This document shows, one piece after another, positions 1 through 9,575 of a stretch of 64,000 nt of DNA. Source of the stretch: Bemisia tabaci. Lineage: Eukaryota > Arthropoda > Insecta > Hemiptera > Aleyrodidae. Position 1 is the stretch's first letter; the number at the start of each line of letters is the position of its first letter. The stretch is from assembly GCF_918797505.1 (NCBI RefSeq), contig NC_092796.1, forward strand, positions 28,034,098 through 28,098,097. The letters run 5' to 3'. The notes beneath the pieces were generated by a model. It was not told the DNA's origin. It saw only the letters and a list, made by a program, of their open reading frames with translations, and did not search any database. A program made the position numbers and the translations under genes.

Positions 1-108
1 TATTTTGCGAGGAAAGCTCCGTACTTTTGATGGATGCCTGCCATTCCTAATATATTAGAGCGCCTTTAGTTTTGTATGATACTGTGCAATACCTCTGGTG
101 TGAAACAG

Positions 109-263
109 TAGCTTTAAGCGCCGTGGCACGCTGCGGTGCGGCAGGCGGGCAGCCAGCGCGAAACGCGCATTGGCGCCTACAAACCTAACTGGATACTTCA
201 CGCGTTGCGCAATGCGTGAAGTATCCCTGTTAGGTTTGTAGGCGCCAGTACGTCGCTGCTCCG
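109..263. repeat. Satellite D-related fragment with a 75-bp hairpin
   Basis: The segment carries the motifs of the dispersed D repeat (GCGCCTACAA followed by TACTTCACGC), here arranged as an inverted pair. Positions 172-246 begin GGCGCCTACAAACC and end with the reverse complement GGTTTGTAGGCGCC, giving a stem of about 35 bp with few mismatches and almost no loop. The flanks (GCGCGAAACGCGCAT on the left) also resemble the D repeat unit. It may be a head-to-head fusion of two D monomers. No coding potential is seen. Confidence 0.7.
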
Positions 264-479
264 CTTTGTGTTAGGCTCTAATATTTAATCTGGCGGAGTC
301 AGCGTTATTCAACTCATGATTTTGAAATTTTTGCACATACTGTATGGATTACTCTCGTTTTAATTGATGAAAAAAAAATATGTATTAAAGGAAAATATAA
401 CGTGCGTTTTGTAAATATTAAGGCGGTTCTGTATCAAACTTAATGATTTCCAAAGCACACACATTTATGCACAATTTCT

Positions 480-672
480 TATAGCCTTTTATAATCGATG
501 GCGAAAAAGCAACAGCCAGGCGATAAAGTGTAAAGCCCGGCGATAGGAACTGTAGCCCGGCTGCATAATTTTTTATCGCTTCGTATATCCCGGCCGTATG
601 ATTTTCTCCGCATTCTACAGCCAGCTATATGATTTTCTGTAGCCTTCTTTAGCCGGCTATAAGAATTCCTAT
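480..672. repeat. Degenerate repeat rich in AGCCCGGC/AGCCGGC motifs
   Basis: The motif AGCC(C)GGC, or its complement, recurs about six times in 190 bp, alternating with TATCGC and TATAAG/CTTATAG blocks. The outer edges are roughly complementary: CTTATAGCC at the left and GGCTATAAG at the right. This suggests an old foldback element of unknown family. The 77-residue minus-strand open frame across it is composition-driven and is not proposed as a gene. Confidence 0.4.
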
Positions 673-722
673 GGTATTTTGAAACGCAGCTCTTATCGCT
701 AATTTTTACCAAGGATAAGGTG

Positions 723-1053
723 ATGGAAAATTTGCAGATGTCTGAGATTTTGTAAACATGGTTAAAATGAAATTCTTAACAGAACTGAACACTGAGAACT
801 AAGGATACCCTTGGTCTCTAAATTCAACAATTATTGGATGAAATGTGGCAAAATAACTTAATCTGCTGAGGTACACGTGTTTAAATGGGAAATGCTGCCA
901 GATTACGGCACAAGGCGGCACATTTTCTCACTTTTAAAACTATTTTTCGACATTTTCCCACGATAGATAAATGCTAAAAAATACTGCGAACTCAGCTCAG
1001 TAAGCACTCACAGATAAAGCCATGAAAACTTTTTGCTCAAACCCTCCATTGAG
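723..1053 (+). mobile_element. Foldback element family K, copy 1 (diverged)
   Basis: This is an element of about 320 bp aligning by eye with copies near 2018, 36935 and 53721. Shared blocks in order are AATTTGCnGnTGTCTGA, ACTGAACAC, ACAATTATTGGA, ATCTGCTnA, ACACGTGTTTAAATGGGAAATG, CATTTTCTCACTTTTAAA and AAATACTG. The ends resemble ATGGAGAATTTGC and its complement but are mutated here. It is the most diverged of the four copies. No open frame is shared between copies. Confidence 0.65.
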
Positions 1054-1769
1054 TTTCATTTTCTTACAGGATTTTTTTTAAAATTAGAATCATTGATGGA
1101 TCAGCACTAATCTTAAATAATCAATCGTAAAAAAAATGATATTTTTAGGACTGAAGAGAAAGTTAGAAACAAATCATTTTCCACCACATTCTTTCCCGTG
1201 CTTACTAAAGAAGAGAAGAAAATCGCGGTTGGTAGCGGGACTGTTAACGTACCGAAACGCCTCGTAATTTAGATTGTTTATTTATTTTCATATTATTTTT
1301 TTTTTTAGCCTCGTTAACCATTTTTTTCTTTGTTTCGGCGCATTGTTTCGTATTCAGACTCCCTCGCTTGGGGCCCCCGGGGGGAGGGGGGGGGGGGGCT
1401 ATGAGCGAGGATTGCCCCTGTGGAGGATGCGAAATCGGAGAATGCAGATAAAACGGGTGAAATGCACGGCAATCAAAGCACCAGGATCGTGACCGCTCGG
1501 GGAATTCAGTCATTCCAATTTGCTCAACGCGACCTGCAACGTCAAGTGCAAACGCTCACCCTCATCGTAGCAGGGTTGCCAAGCTCTCGTTTGCACTTTC
1601 CCGAGTAAAATTGACAATATTTATCGAGAGAATAGTTAAAAATAAAATGGTGCTCGGGTCATGCTTGATTTCAAAAATTAAGATAAAAACATTGTTTTAA
1701 AAAAATGTCTTGCTCGTAATAATTAGGCTCCTGACTGAATCTTGAAAGACGGGATATAAAACCGCTCAA
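1054..1769. other. Unassigned AT-rich interval with one poly-G run
   Basis: I see no gene, terminal repeat or recognised family here. A GGGGGAGGGGGGGGGGG run sits at about 1377-1398, next to GGGGCCCCC. Short open frames crossing it on both strands are explained by the G run and are rejected. Confidence 0.6.
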
Positions 1770-1933
1770 CAGTGGCGTGGCGTGCTTTACGATCTATCGA
1801 TATTTCCCCATTTGAAGCTGTGGTAAATAATCGATTATTAAGGTGTTCGCTGCGAACACCCCATTTATCGATACTTTTCCATAGGTTTAAATGGCCGATT
1901 AATCGATATATCGCAAAGCACGCCACGCCACTG
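1770..1933 (-). mobile_element. Family A hAT-like MITE, copy 1, with 8-bp target duplication
   Basis: The element starts CAGTGGCGTGGCGTGC and ends with the complement GCACGCCACGCCACTG. It is flanked by the exact 8-bp duplication CCGCTCAA (1762-1769 and 1934-1941). The interior is a near palindrome centred on GGTGTTCGCTGCGAACACC, with ATCGAT clusters and AAACCTATGGAAAA-type blocks on either side. The 8-bp duplication and CAGTG ends fit non-autonomous hAT elements. No transposase is present. Confidence 0.9.
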
Positions 1934-2017
1934 CCGCTCAATCGTTAGAACGACTAACGAAAGGAAATAAAAAGGAGATTTGCATTAAGAGGAGGGTGCG
2001 ATTAAATTATATTGTGA

Positions 2018-2330
2018 ATGGAGAATTTGCATCCTAGTTTTTCATTGCTTCATCTGGAAGTGCTTAAAGAGCTGATTTCACAGTATTTTTCACAATTTTT
2101 TTCTGGTATGGGAATTGATTTATAAGTGAGAGAATGCACCGCCTAGTGACGTCATCTGGCGGCATTTCCCATTTAAACACACGTATTTTGGCAGATTAGA
2201 TCATTTTGTCATATCTTCTCCAATGATTGTTCAATTCACGAACCAAAGTTATACTCGTGTTCAGTTCACTCGGTAGTTTCCACTTAAGCACGTAATTCAT
2301 CAAATTTCAGACACCTGCAAATTCTCTATT
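2018..2330 (-). mobile_element. Foldback element family K, copy 2
   Basis: Reverse-oriented K copy running from ATGGAGAATTTGC to GCAAATTCTCTAT. It contains GTGACGTCATCTGGCGGCAT, a CRE-like TGACGTCA site also seen in copy 4 and altered in copies 1 and 3. A possible 3-bp TGA duplication flanks the ends but cannot be distinguished from chance. Confidence 0.7.
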
Positions 2331-2955
2331 GAAGGAATGTAGGTTTAGATAGTAGATTTACGATTGAATCTTGGGGGATGATGTTATTTTGAACGGATTT
2401 TTTTTAATCGTTAAAAAGTTGTTAAAACATATTGTTGATGATAATTGTATTGAAGGTATTAATGTCAAAAGGGGCTATGTTGCAAGCAAACCATAACATA
2501 AATATGACCTATAATTATGAAGTGTTTCAACAATTATTCAGATATTTGCGTGAAATAATTTCAACGTTTTGTCACCAATACCATCGGACAGTCTACGAAT
2601 ATGCGTATATTTAAAATATATTTGTGATAATATTGCCATCTTAAAACAATTTGAAGAACATTTTCGCAATGAGGTTGTCACCTAAAAAATCCTGTAAATC
2701 TTCACAATCTTTCAAAAATATTGCTGATTTAGAGGGCCAGAGAGCTCACGCGGTTGAATACCACTATTCGATCTTGTAGGGGCTCATTTTGCCTACCCGA
2801 TTAATTGAAGGAAAATCCGTTTGTGATTCGTTTATACTTGGGATCTATGAATCACTGCAGTTCTGAGCAAGAGTACGGTTAATCAACGCGTGAGTACTTC
2901 AATGTTTGATTATAAGCTGTAGATGTTGAAGAGACAATTCAAAGTTTCAATGTTT

Positions 2956-2958
<3 letters not shown>
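2331..2958. other. Unassigned AT-rich interval
   Basis: About 630 bp with short open frames only, no recognised repeat ends and no convincing splice-bounded coding frame. It leads directly into a long A run and could be the body of a retroposed sequence, but no A or B box was found. Confidence 0.5.

Positions 2959-2959
<1 letters not shown>

Positions 2960-3000
<41 letters not shown>
2960..3000 (+). repeat. Poly-A run of about 41 bases
   Basis: Uninterrupted A run followed by GGGTCC. It could be the tail of an unrecognised retroposon on the plus strand or a simple repeat. No target duplication was found around it. Confidence 0.9.
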
Positions 3001-3003
<3 letters not shown>

Positions 3004-3101
3004 TCCTTAAATGGTGAGTTGCGGTTGCCCCAGACCTAAATTTTAAGTCTTGGTTACTATGACATTTTTGTGGTATTACATTTTGTTGGTCTTGTTGATG
3101 C

Positions 3102-3379
3102 CAGGGCCGGATTCGGGGGGGGGGGGGGGGGGGGGGCACTCCTTTGGCAGTATAAGCTATAGCAGCTTTCACTTTCGTGGAAAGTTCCGAGAGCTTGCTA
3201 GTAGGGACAGGGATTTCAAAAAAGTGGGTCCAAGACGAGTATATGGACGCGTCTTACGTATATCCCCTCCCCCTTTGGCAGGCCCATTCTATGCATCTTG
3301 TAGATGTTTTAAAACGGTCGAGAAGGGAGCGGCAAAATACAGTCGGTCCATGAGCGATAAATAAGTGAATCCGGCTCTG
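3102..3379. mobile_element. Family R hAT-like MITE, copy 1, with 8-bp target duplication
   Basis: The element begins CAGGGCCGGATTCGGGG and ends with GTGAATCCGGCTCTG. It is flanked by the exact 8-bp duplication GTTGATGC (3094-3101 and 3380-3387). A poly-G run of about 24 bases (3114-3137) sits just inside the left terminus. Ends of the type CAGGGCCGGATT with 8-bp duplications are common among insect hAT-derived MITEs. The 104-residue plus-strand frame over it is not conserved in the second copy. Confidence 0.88.
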
Positions 3380-3387
3380 GTTGATGC

Positions 3388-4325
3388 TGCATCATTTTAA
3401 AGGCCCGAAAGAACTGTTCTAAAAAAGTTAGGAGACTGCTGGACCTACGATTTGTAAGCGATTACGAAACCTTTTTTTTCTGTGCTAGGATGAACAAGAG
3501 CGAACTTTGGGAAGTGCGAGAAAGAACGTGAACATTTTCCAACGGGGAAAATTCTTTCTTACGGAGAAACAATGAACCACTGTCATTGATTTACAGCGCT
3601 TTCTCTCAAGCCGAGGAGCGTTTTCTTGAGCGGCACAGTGCATGTGTGTTTAGTGTACGCGAGCCACTGTACAAAAATTTGTATTCAGGCGAGCATTTGC
3701 ACTCGTTTTGTTACTCCTAAACCAGAGACCAAAATATTTTAAAGGCTCCGCACCAGCTACCCAAGCAACATACAAACGAGTAAGGAAAATGTTACGTTTC
3801 GAGGATGCAACATTTTCTCTTGAGCAATGCTGCATTCCTCAAGTAATTATTACAGATGCATTTCCCGTTTAAACTAGACTGATTTACGGACTCGATTTTC
3901 GATACATTTAATGAACTCACCCGGACCAAACGGGCTGTTTTGATATCGATCGTTTACCACGCTTTTCAGAAGCAACATAGTTTAATGTTCCTACATCGGA
4001 AGACGACGTCACTTTATCAGTCTATAGTTTCACGAGGAAGTTGAAGTTTAATACCACCCTGTCTAGCCACGGAACGCTGGCAAAGACCTCCTCCTCATGG
4101 GACGTTACGTAAATTAACGACGGCTTTCCAGCTGCATAAAAAATTTTGCTCATCTGAAATCCCCCTTGAACATCTTGGCGCTAATAATAGAAAAATGTCA
4201 TGGACCGAATTTTTGAGCCGTTTTCTATGAAGTGAAAATTTTCATTTGCTTTAGCAAAAATTTCCAATCGACTCACTGCAGCTAAAAGATTCGTCGTGCG
4301 AAAGTGAAACGCGGGATTTTGCACC
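3388..4325. other. Unassigned interval
   Basis: About 940 bp with no recognised repeat termini, no RNA gene and no convincing coding exon. The longest frame (3650-3835, minus strand) has no recognisable motif. Confidence 0.5.
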
Positions 4326-4326
4326 G

Positions 4327-4732
4327 GCGCACACTGGATCGAGCCGATAGGAAGAGTCGGACAAAATCAGTGGCGTGGCGTGAATTGCGATACATCGATT
4401 GTTATGCCATTTAAACCTATGGTAAAGAATCGATTATTAAGGTGTTCGCTGCGAACATCCTGTTTATCGATCCTTTGCCATAGGTTTGAATGGCATAACA
4501 ACCAATATATCGCAAAGCACGCCACGCCACTGGACAAAATCTGGAAACTTTGGAAGCTGATATTTTCAAAAATATGAGCAAAAAAAGTTAATAAGTCGAT
4601 TCAATGCTTCTTACGTGAAACCCCTCAGAAACACCTGTTTAAATTGAATTTGTGACAAAATAAATACCAAAGAAATTTTAGCCAAGAATTTCATGTGCGA
4701 CCTCTTCAATCAGCTCGTTCCACTGTGCGGCA
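4327..4732. mobile_element. Family B element, copy 1, interrupted by family A
   Basis: The left end is GCGCACACTGGATCGAG and the right end is CTCGTTCCACTGTGCGGC, an imperfect terminal inverted repeat. Body blocks TCGGACAAAAT, GGAAACTTT and ATTTCATGTGCGACC match copies at 6531 and 44354. A family A element sits at 4368-4532 inside the conserved GTCGGACAAAAT block, so this copy is about 240 bp of B plus 165 bp of A. Confidence 0.8.
4368..4532 (-). mobile_element. Family A MITE, copy 2, nested in family B
   Basis: Starts CAGTGGCGTGGCGTG and ends CACGCCACGCCACTG, with exact 8-bp flanking duplication GACAAAAT (4360-4367 and 4533-4540). GACAAAAT occurs once, uninterrupted, at the matching place in the two other family B copies. 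That gives an internal empty-site control and shows A inserted after B. Confidence 0.93.
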
Positions 4733-5069
4733 AGTTTGCCAGGTTGTGTCATTGAATTGAGATATATTACATGGGTTTGATTAATGGGGGATAGTGCTGA
4801 TTTTTCAGCACAATCTGGCAACACTGCGCGCGGACCGCGTCGGGGGAGGTGTTACGTGAGGTTGCGCTCGACGGGGTTGGTATGCAGTGCCGTTTGTAAA
4901 TCAAATGGGGAAACCGCGAAAACCGCAGTGAGCTCCGCCGGCAGCGGCCACTCAACAGCTGATTCGCCCTGGACCCCCGAGCCAGCACTCCAACCGGAAC
5001 CTCAGCCGCCAAGCAACCCTTCAGAAAGGATGCTAATTCCGGGTCAGTAACGTTGCCGCATTTTAACAT
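4733..5069. other. GC-rich island with open frames on both strands; possible 5' exon or promoter
   Basis: Positions 4800-5050 are clearly richer in GC and CpG than their surroundings. They are open for 88 codons on plus (start 4784) and 100 codons on minus (start 5069). The plus frame ends with a Pro/Glu/Ser-rich stretch. I recognise no domain, and no strong splice donor bounds either frame; TCAGTAACG near 5045 is only a weak one. It may be an island carrying a first exon or simply GC-rich non-coding DNA. Confidence 0.25.
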
Positions 5070-5096
5070 ACCATGCTTAATCAGGTAAATATGAGG

Positions 5097-5208
5097 GGAC
5101 TACGCCCCCTGGCCACTACGCCCCCTGATCACTTCGCCCCTTGGCCACTTCGCCCCCTGGCCACTACGCCCCCTAGTCACTACGCCCCTGGCCACTACGC
5201 GGCCCAAC
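5097..5208 (+). repeat. 16-bp minisatellite, about seven units
   Basis: Tandem units of GGCCACTACGCCCCCT with variants (GATCACTTCGCCCCTT, AGTCACTACGCCCC). The 63-residue plus-strand frame reading through it (repeated Pro-Leu-Ala-Thr-Thr-Pro) is a translation of the repeat and is not proposed as a gene. Confidence 0.9.
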
Positions 5209-5265
5209 CCCTAGATGGCGCTTCGCGCCCTCATAAGCCAGCTGCCCGTGTCTTCGTCAGTTAAT

Positions 5266-5330
5266 CTCAATCAGAGACAAGAGACCCTCCACTTGACTCT
5301 TCACGACAGGTGGAAGATTTTACTTGAAGT
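5266..5330 (+). mobile_element. Family H terminal fragment
   Basis: CAGAGACAAGAGACCCTCCAC followed by a GACAGGTGGAAG block matches the left terminus of the intact family H element at 62229-62527. The right half is missing. Confidence 0.55.
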
Positions 5331-5732
5331 GAGTTCATTTAGGGGGTATCGCCTGTCCTGTCAATAGTAGCAGTAGCAAAAATTATAGGGATCGGCTCGG
5401 TAGAATGGTAGAACGAGCTATGACAAAAAATGAGAATTTAGGGGCGAGAGAGCTCGCAGTAATTATGAAGTAATGATGTTCGCGCTGATTTCAGCCAGTG
5501 GTACAGACAATCAATTTTTCTTTCTATGGAATCCACGGAATAGCGAAGACTTTGATTTTGGAAACTGTTAGGACTGATCAGACTGGTCTTGAACGGTAAT
5601 TTAAGTTTTGCCTCAAAATAATTCATCGCGCCGGAAAAAAGTTACAGTTTTTGCGGTGCTCGAAAAGTTGAGAGAAGCAACTATTTGCCTGATGATCGAT
5701 GCTACGTGCTGCATGATACGATTAAAATTGTA
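5331..5732. other. Unassigned interval
   Basis: About 400 bp without recognised repeat ends or a credible coding frame. The 62-residue minus-strand frame at 5438-5626 has no recognisable feature. Confidence 0.5.
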
Positions 5733-5967
5733 CACTGGCAAAAAAGTCTCTTGGATCTAGAATCCAGACTCTTACAGAAATTGACAGGAAAAAATACTCT
5801 CGATTCAATTGGATTTTTGCTTGAATCAAAGAGAAATCCGCTTGAATTAGGAGGCTTGGCTCTCGATTCGAGCAAAAATCTCGATCGATTGAATCAGGAG
5901 TATTTTTCTTGTCAAATTTTTTCAGAGTCTGAACTCTAGAATCAAGAGTCCTTAATGTTCCTGTGTG
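5733..5967. mobile_element. Foldback element with CACTGGCAAAAAA end (N-like)
   Basis: The left side reads CACTGGCAAAAAAGTCTCTTG and the right side AGAGTCCTTAATGTTCCTGTGTG. Internal blocks pair as inverted repeats, for example CAGACTCT with AGAGTCTG and ACTCTCGATTCAAT with ATTGAATCAGGAGT. The arrangement and CACNGG-poly-A end resemble the family N elements elsewhere in the window. No target duplication is clear. Confidence 0.6.
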
Positions 5968-6326
5968 CTAATACGGGGGTTACGAGTCTAATTGTAAATA
6001 TTTCAACAGTGTCTTAAGTGCAATTCTCGCCCATTTTACGTCATGAAAGGCCGGTCGTGACAGGGAAATTACAGAGAGTCGCTGCGCCGCCCTGCTGTAG
6101 ATTAATGGTCTAGGGCATGAGCATGCTGCATTCGACGCGACAGGTTCTTCGTTTGATGCTTCATTGGTTTCGGTGGTAAAACTCCGGCATTAGTTTTTCA
6201 AATCGAAAGGAAGAATTATCTCCGCTCTTAAAGTGTATCAAGCGATAAGAAAAATCCATCACGTTGCACTGCCAAAATCCGACTTGAAAATCAGAGATTA
6301 TCCAAGTAATTCAGCAATGCATCGAG

Positions 6327-6488
6327 CAAAGGCGTGGTATGCTTTACGATACATCGATTGATCTGCCATTTAAACCTATGGAAAATGATCGATGAACAGG
6401 GTATTCGCAGCAAATGATTCGAATCGATCCTTTACCACAGCTTCAAATGGGTAAATATCGATAATCGATCATTCACCCCTCGCCACTG
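6327..6488 (+). mobile_element. Family A MITE, copy 3, with 8-bp target duplication
   Basis: The left end is mutated (CAAAGGCGTGG) and the right end is GCCTCGCCACTG. The exact 8-bp duplication GCATCGAG flanks it at 6319-6326 and 6489-6496. The central palindrome has decayed relative to other copies, although the duplication is still perfect. Confidence 0.88.
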
Positions 6489-6530
6489 GCATCGAGTGCA
6501 ATCCTCACCCGTGTTGCGTCATGAGAGGCC

Positions 6531-6772
6531 GGCGCACAGTGGATTGAGTCAATAGCAGAGGTCGGACAAAATTTGAAAACTTTAAAAGCTTATAACTCCG
6601 GTTCCACACAATTTTGAGGTTCTAAAAGTGGTTTCATTGTTTTCCTCGTAAAATTTTCTTCTAGAGGCACCCCTTAAAGTTTAAAATGTGCCGAAATAAA
6701 CATCAAAATTTTCCGTCTCAATCAAAAATTTCATGTCCGACGTTTCTGATTGACTCGATCCACTGTGCGGCA
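6531..6772. mobile_element. Family B element, copy 2
   Basis: An uninterrupted copy of about 240 bp. Left end GGCGCACAGTGGATTGAGTC, right end GACTCGATCCACTGTGCGGC. The interior has AGGTCGGACAAAAT, AAAACTTTAAAAGCTT, AAGTGGTTTCAT and TTTCATGTCCGACG. It is inserted in the second copy of a local duplication, and the first copy shows the unoccupied sequence. The superfamily is unclear because the target duplication could not be read with certainty. Confidence 0.82.
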
Positions 6773-7171
6773 CTGGCCATGACAGGGAAATTACAGCGAG
6801 TTACCGTCCCGCTCCAGATTAATGTTCGTTTCGTAGGTTATGAACTGGTTGCATCTGATGCGACAGATTTCTCGTTTCATGCCTCAGTGATTTTCACAGC
6901 TAACCCTTCCTATTCAATTTTCATGTTGGCAGGAAGTATTGCCTTCAGTTTACGGCGCGATAAATGAATCATTACTTAAAATATTTGTATTTACAGATTT
7001 ATGTATTTTTTCAGAGAAAAAAATACATGTATTCGGTGTGCGCAAAAACTCCATCTTAGTAAGAAGTTCTTTTTATTTGTTGCCCTGCGTTAGGGCTTTG
7101 GTTTTAGTGCATTGGCACAAGCAAATAAACAAGCAAGATGAGAACTGCTCAACTCCGCCCGTTTGATCAAT

Positions 7172-7604
7172 AGCGCCAAACACGGTGCGGTCGGCGTGAA
7201 AGGCATATTAGCGCCTACAAGACCGTGTGAATACTTCACGCATTGCGCCAAACACAGTACGGTCGGCTCGGTTGTCTTGAGGTCGGCTCGATCGTCTTGA
7301 AAGGCATATTAGCGCCTACAAGACCGTGTGAATACTTCACGCATTGCGCCAAACACAGCACGGTCGGCTCGGTTGTCTTCAGGTCCGCTCGGTCGTCTTG
7401 AAAGACATATTAGCGCCTACAAGACCGTGTGAGTACTTCACGCATTGTGCCAGACACAGTACGGTCGGCTCGGTTGTCTTGAGGTCCGCTCGGTCGTCTT
7501 GAAAGACATATTAGCGCCTACAAGACCGTGTGAATACTTCACGCATTGCGCCAGACACAGTACGGTCGGCTCGATCGTCTTGAAAGGCATATTAGCGCCT
7601 ACAA
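7172..7604 (+). repeat. Satellite D tandem array, left part (101-bp and 81-bp units)
   Basis: GCGCCTACAAG recurs at 7211, 7312, 7413, 7514 and 7595, giving three 101-bp steps and one 81-bp step. The 20-bp difference is one copy of an internal subrepeat of the form GGTCGGCTCGNTNGTCTTGA, present twice in long units and once in the short one. Each unit also carries GTGAATACTTCACGCATTGC. The array is broken at 7604 by a large palindrome and resumes at 9353. Open frames through it (LAPTR-type repeats) are translations of the satellite. Confidence 0.92.
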
Positions 7605-9352
7605 TAGGGTGTCCCACTTTGAGGGTCACCTCCGAATTTTGATGATGGTACCCTCTAAATCGTTGACCCCACTCATAAAAATAAGATTGCACTAAAGAAA
7701 AAAATTCTAAAAAAATTTTAAAGGGTTGCGCACGGCCAAAAACTACCCCCCGGAATAGGGCAAAATGCAGAATTTTGCCCATTTTGACGATTTTTTTAAA
7801 CAACATTGTAATTGAGCTAGGGTTCTGAAAATTTCACAGTACGAGCATATGTTAGGGTACTTTTAAGAAAAAATTTTGTTCATGTCATCATGCGTTCCCA
7901 ATTTTTGCTAAAAATCCTCAAAATCGGCTAAAAACGCGATAATTTCAAGATTTTGTATTTTTGTCTCATGACGATTTTTTCAGCTGACAAAGTTAAATTA
8001 ATCATGAAACGTACCATTGATTGCATCTTTATACTCATTTTGACCAAAATTCATACTTTACTTTATTAACCCCTCCCCCTTTCCCTTCTTTATAACCGTA
8101 AATTCAGCGTTTCCTAAGTTGCGATAGGTGCATGTGATTTTTTTCTTTTTTCCATTAAAGATAATACTTTTATTCATATTCTTCCATTTTAAATGTCGAC
8201 GTAATGTTTCATTAAAATGGTACTAACTTAAATACAATGAGAGAGCATGATGTGAACTTGTTTTTAAAAAAAAAATGATAACTTGTATTTTCGAAAAAAA
8301 AAAATTAATTTTACTAAAATAAATGGGAATGGACTAAAGCGCCAAACAATTAGAAACAGCATCATTCCTTTCTTCTAAAATACTTTCACCGAAGCTCCGT
8401 AGAAAAAGAAGAAACACCGACTCAATATTACTTCAAAACACGAGGTGAATCTTCCAAAAAAAAGTGGCAAGGTGCCTAAACAGTAGAGGAAATGCATGAT
8501 TCCTTCCTCTTTGAATACTTAACAACTGACGCTTCAGCGATAATAACAGGACAGTTCATCCCTCTGTTTTCGAAACTGGGGCTATTTTTCGGCGTCAATT
8601 TGATCCAACAGAAAGTGATTTGAAAGGACTTCAAAAAGTTTGCTTATTCAGTTTAAGATGTTCAATCTTTGCTGGTAAAAACCTCAGCTTTCAATTTTTA
8701 TTGCCCTTAAAGATGCGATTTGTATTTAAGTTAGTACCATTTTAATGAAACATTACGTCGACATTTAAAATGGAAGAATATGAATAAAAGTATTATCTTT
8801 AATGGAAAAAAGAAAAAAATCACATGCACCTATCGCAACTTAGGAAACGCTGAATTTACGGTTATAAAAAAGGGAAAGGGGGAGGGGTTAATAAAGTAAA
8901 GTATGAATTTTGGTCAAAATGAGTATAAAGATGCAATCAATGGTACGTTTCATGATTAATTTAACTTTGTCAGCTGAAAAAATCGTCATGAGACAAAAAT
9001 ACAAAATCTTGAAATTATCGCGTTTTTAGCCGATTTTGAGGATTTTTAGCAAAAATTGGGAACGCATGATGACATGAACAAAATTTTTTCTTAAAAGTAC
9101 CCTAACATATGCTCATACTGTGAAATTTTCAGAACCCTAGCTCAATTACAATGTTGTTTAAAAAAATCGTCAAAATGGGCAAAATTCTGCATTTTGCCCT
9201 ATTCCGAGGGGTAGTTTTTGGCCGTGCGCAACCCTTAAAAATTTTTTTAGAATTTTTTTCTTTAGTGCAATCTTATTTTTATGAGTGGGGTCAACGATTT
9301 AGAGGGTACCATCATCAAAATTCGGAGGTGACCCTCAAAGTGGGACACCCTA
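7605..9352. mobile_element. Giant palindromic transposon, 633-bp arms, 8-bp target duplication
   Basis: The element begins TAGGGTGTCCCACTTTGAGG and ends with its complement. The left arm 7605-8237 and right arm 8720-9352 are both 633 bp, and I saw only a handful of mismatches when reading one against the complement of the other. The loop 8238-8719 is unique and AT-rich. The 8-bp duplication GCCTACAA lies at 7597-7604 and 9353-9360, inside a satellite unit where GCCTACAAGACC is normally continuous. TAGGG ends and 8-bp duplications fit hAT, although a P-type origin is not excluded. There is no transposase; the mirrored frames in the arms starting MLFKKIVKMGK are the same sequence read twice. 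Confidence 0.93.
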
Positions 9353-9575
9353 GCCTACAAGACCGTGTGAATACTTCACGCATTGCGCCAAACACAGCAC
9401 GGTCGGCTCGGTTGTCTTGAGGTCCGCTCGGTCGTCTTGAAAGGCATATTAGCGCCTACAAGACCGCGTGAATACTTCACGCATTGCGCCAAACACAGTT
9501 CAGTCGGCTTGGTCGTCTTGAAACGCATATTAGCGCCTACAAGACTGTATGCATACTTTCGCATTGCACCCACAT
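9353..9575 (+). repeat. Satellite D tandem array, right part
   Basis: Continuation of the array after the palindrome: GCCTACAAGACC at 9353, then GCGCCTACAAG at 9452 and 9533 (81-bp last step). It fades out at GCATTGCACCCAC. Units on both sides of the insertion belong to the same variants, consistent with one array split by the transposon. Confidence 0.9.

Larger units (their letters stand above)
6008..6900 (+). repeat. Diverged direct duplication, second copy split by transposons
   Basis: Unit 1 (about 6008-6180) contains GTGCAATTCTCGCCC, ACGTCATGAAAGGCCGG, TGACAGGGAAATTACAG and AGATTAATGGTC, in that order. Unit 2 repeats the same series at 6497-6530 and 6776-6900 (GCGTCATGAGAGGCCGG, then ATGACAGGGAAATTACAG, CAGATTAATGTTC). 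A family B element separates its two halves. Unit 1 therefore approximates the empty site for the B insertion. Confidence 0.7.

Noticed and set aside
5073..5264. 63-codon frame with Pro-Leu-Ala-Thr-Thr-Pro repeats
   Set aside because: It is a translation of the 16-bp minisatellite.
7438..9420. Two mirrored open frames (122 and 89 codons) in the arms of the giant palindrome as a conserved protein
   Set aside because: They are the same sequence read twice in an inverted repeat, so the similarity is no evidence of selection; composition is AT-driven and no domain is seen.
7172..9575. CRISPR-like regular repeats in the 101-bp array
   Set aside because: The whole unit repeats, with no unique spacers, and the context is eukaryotic. 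It is a satellite.
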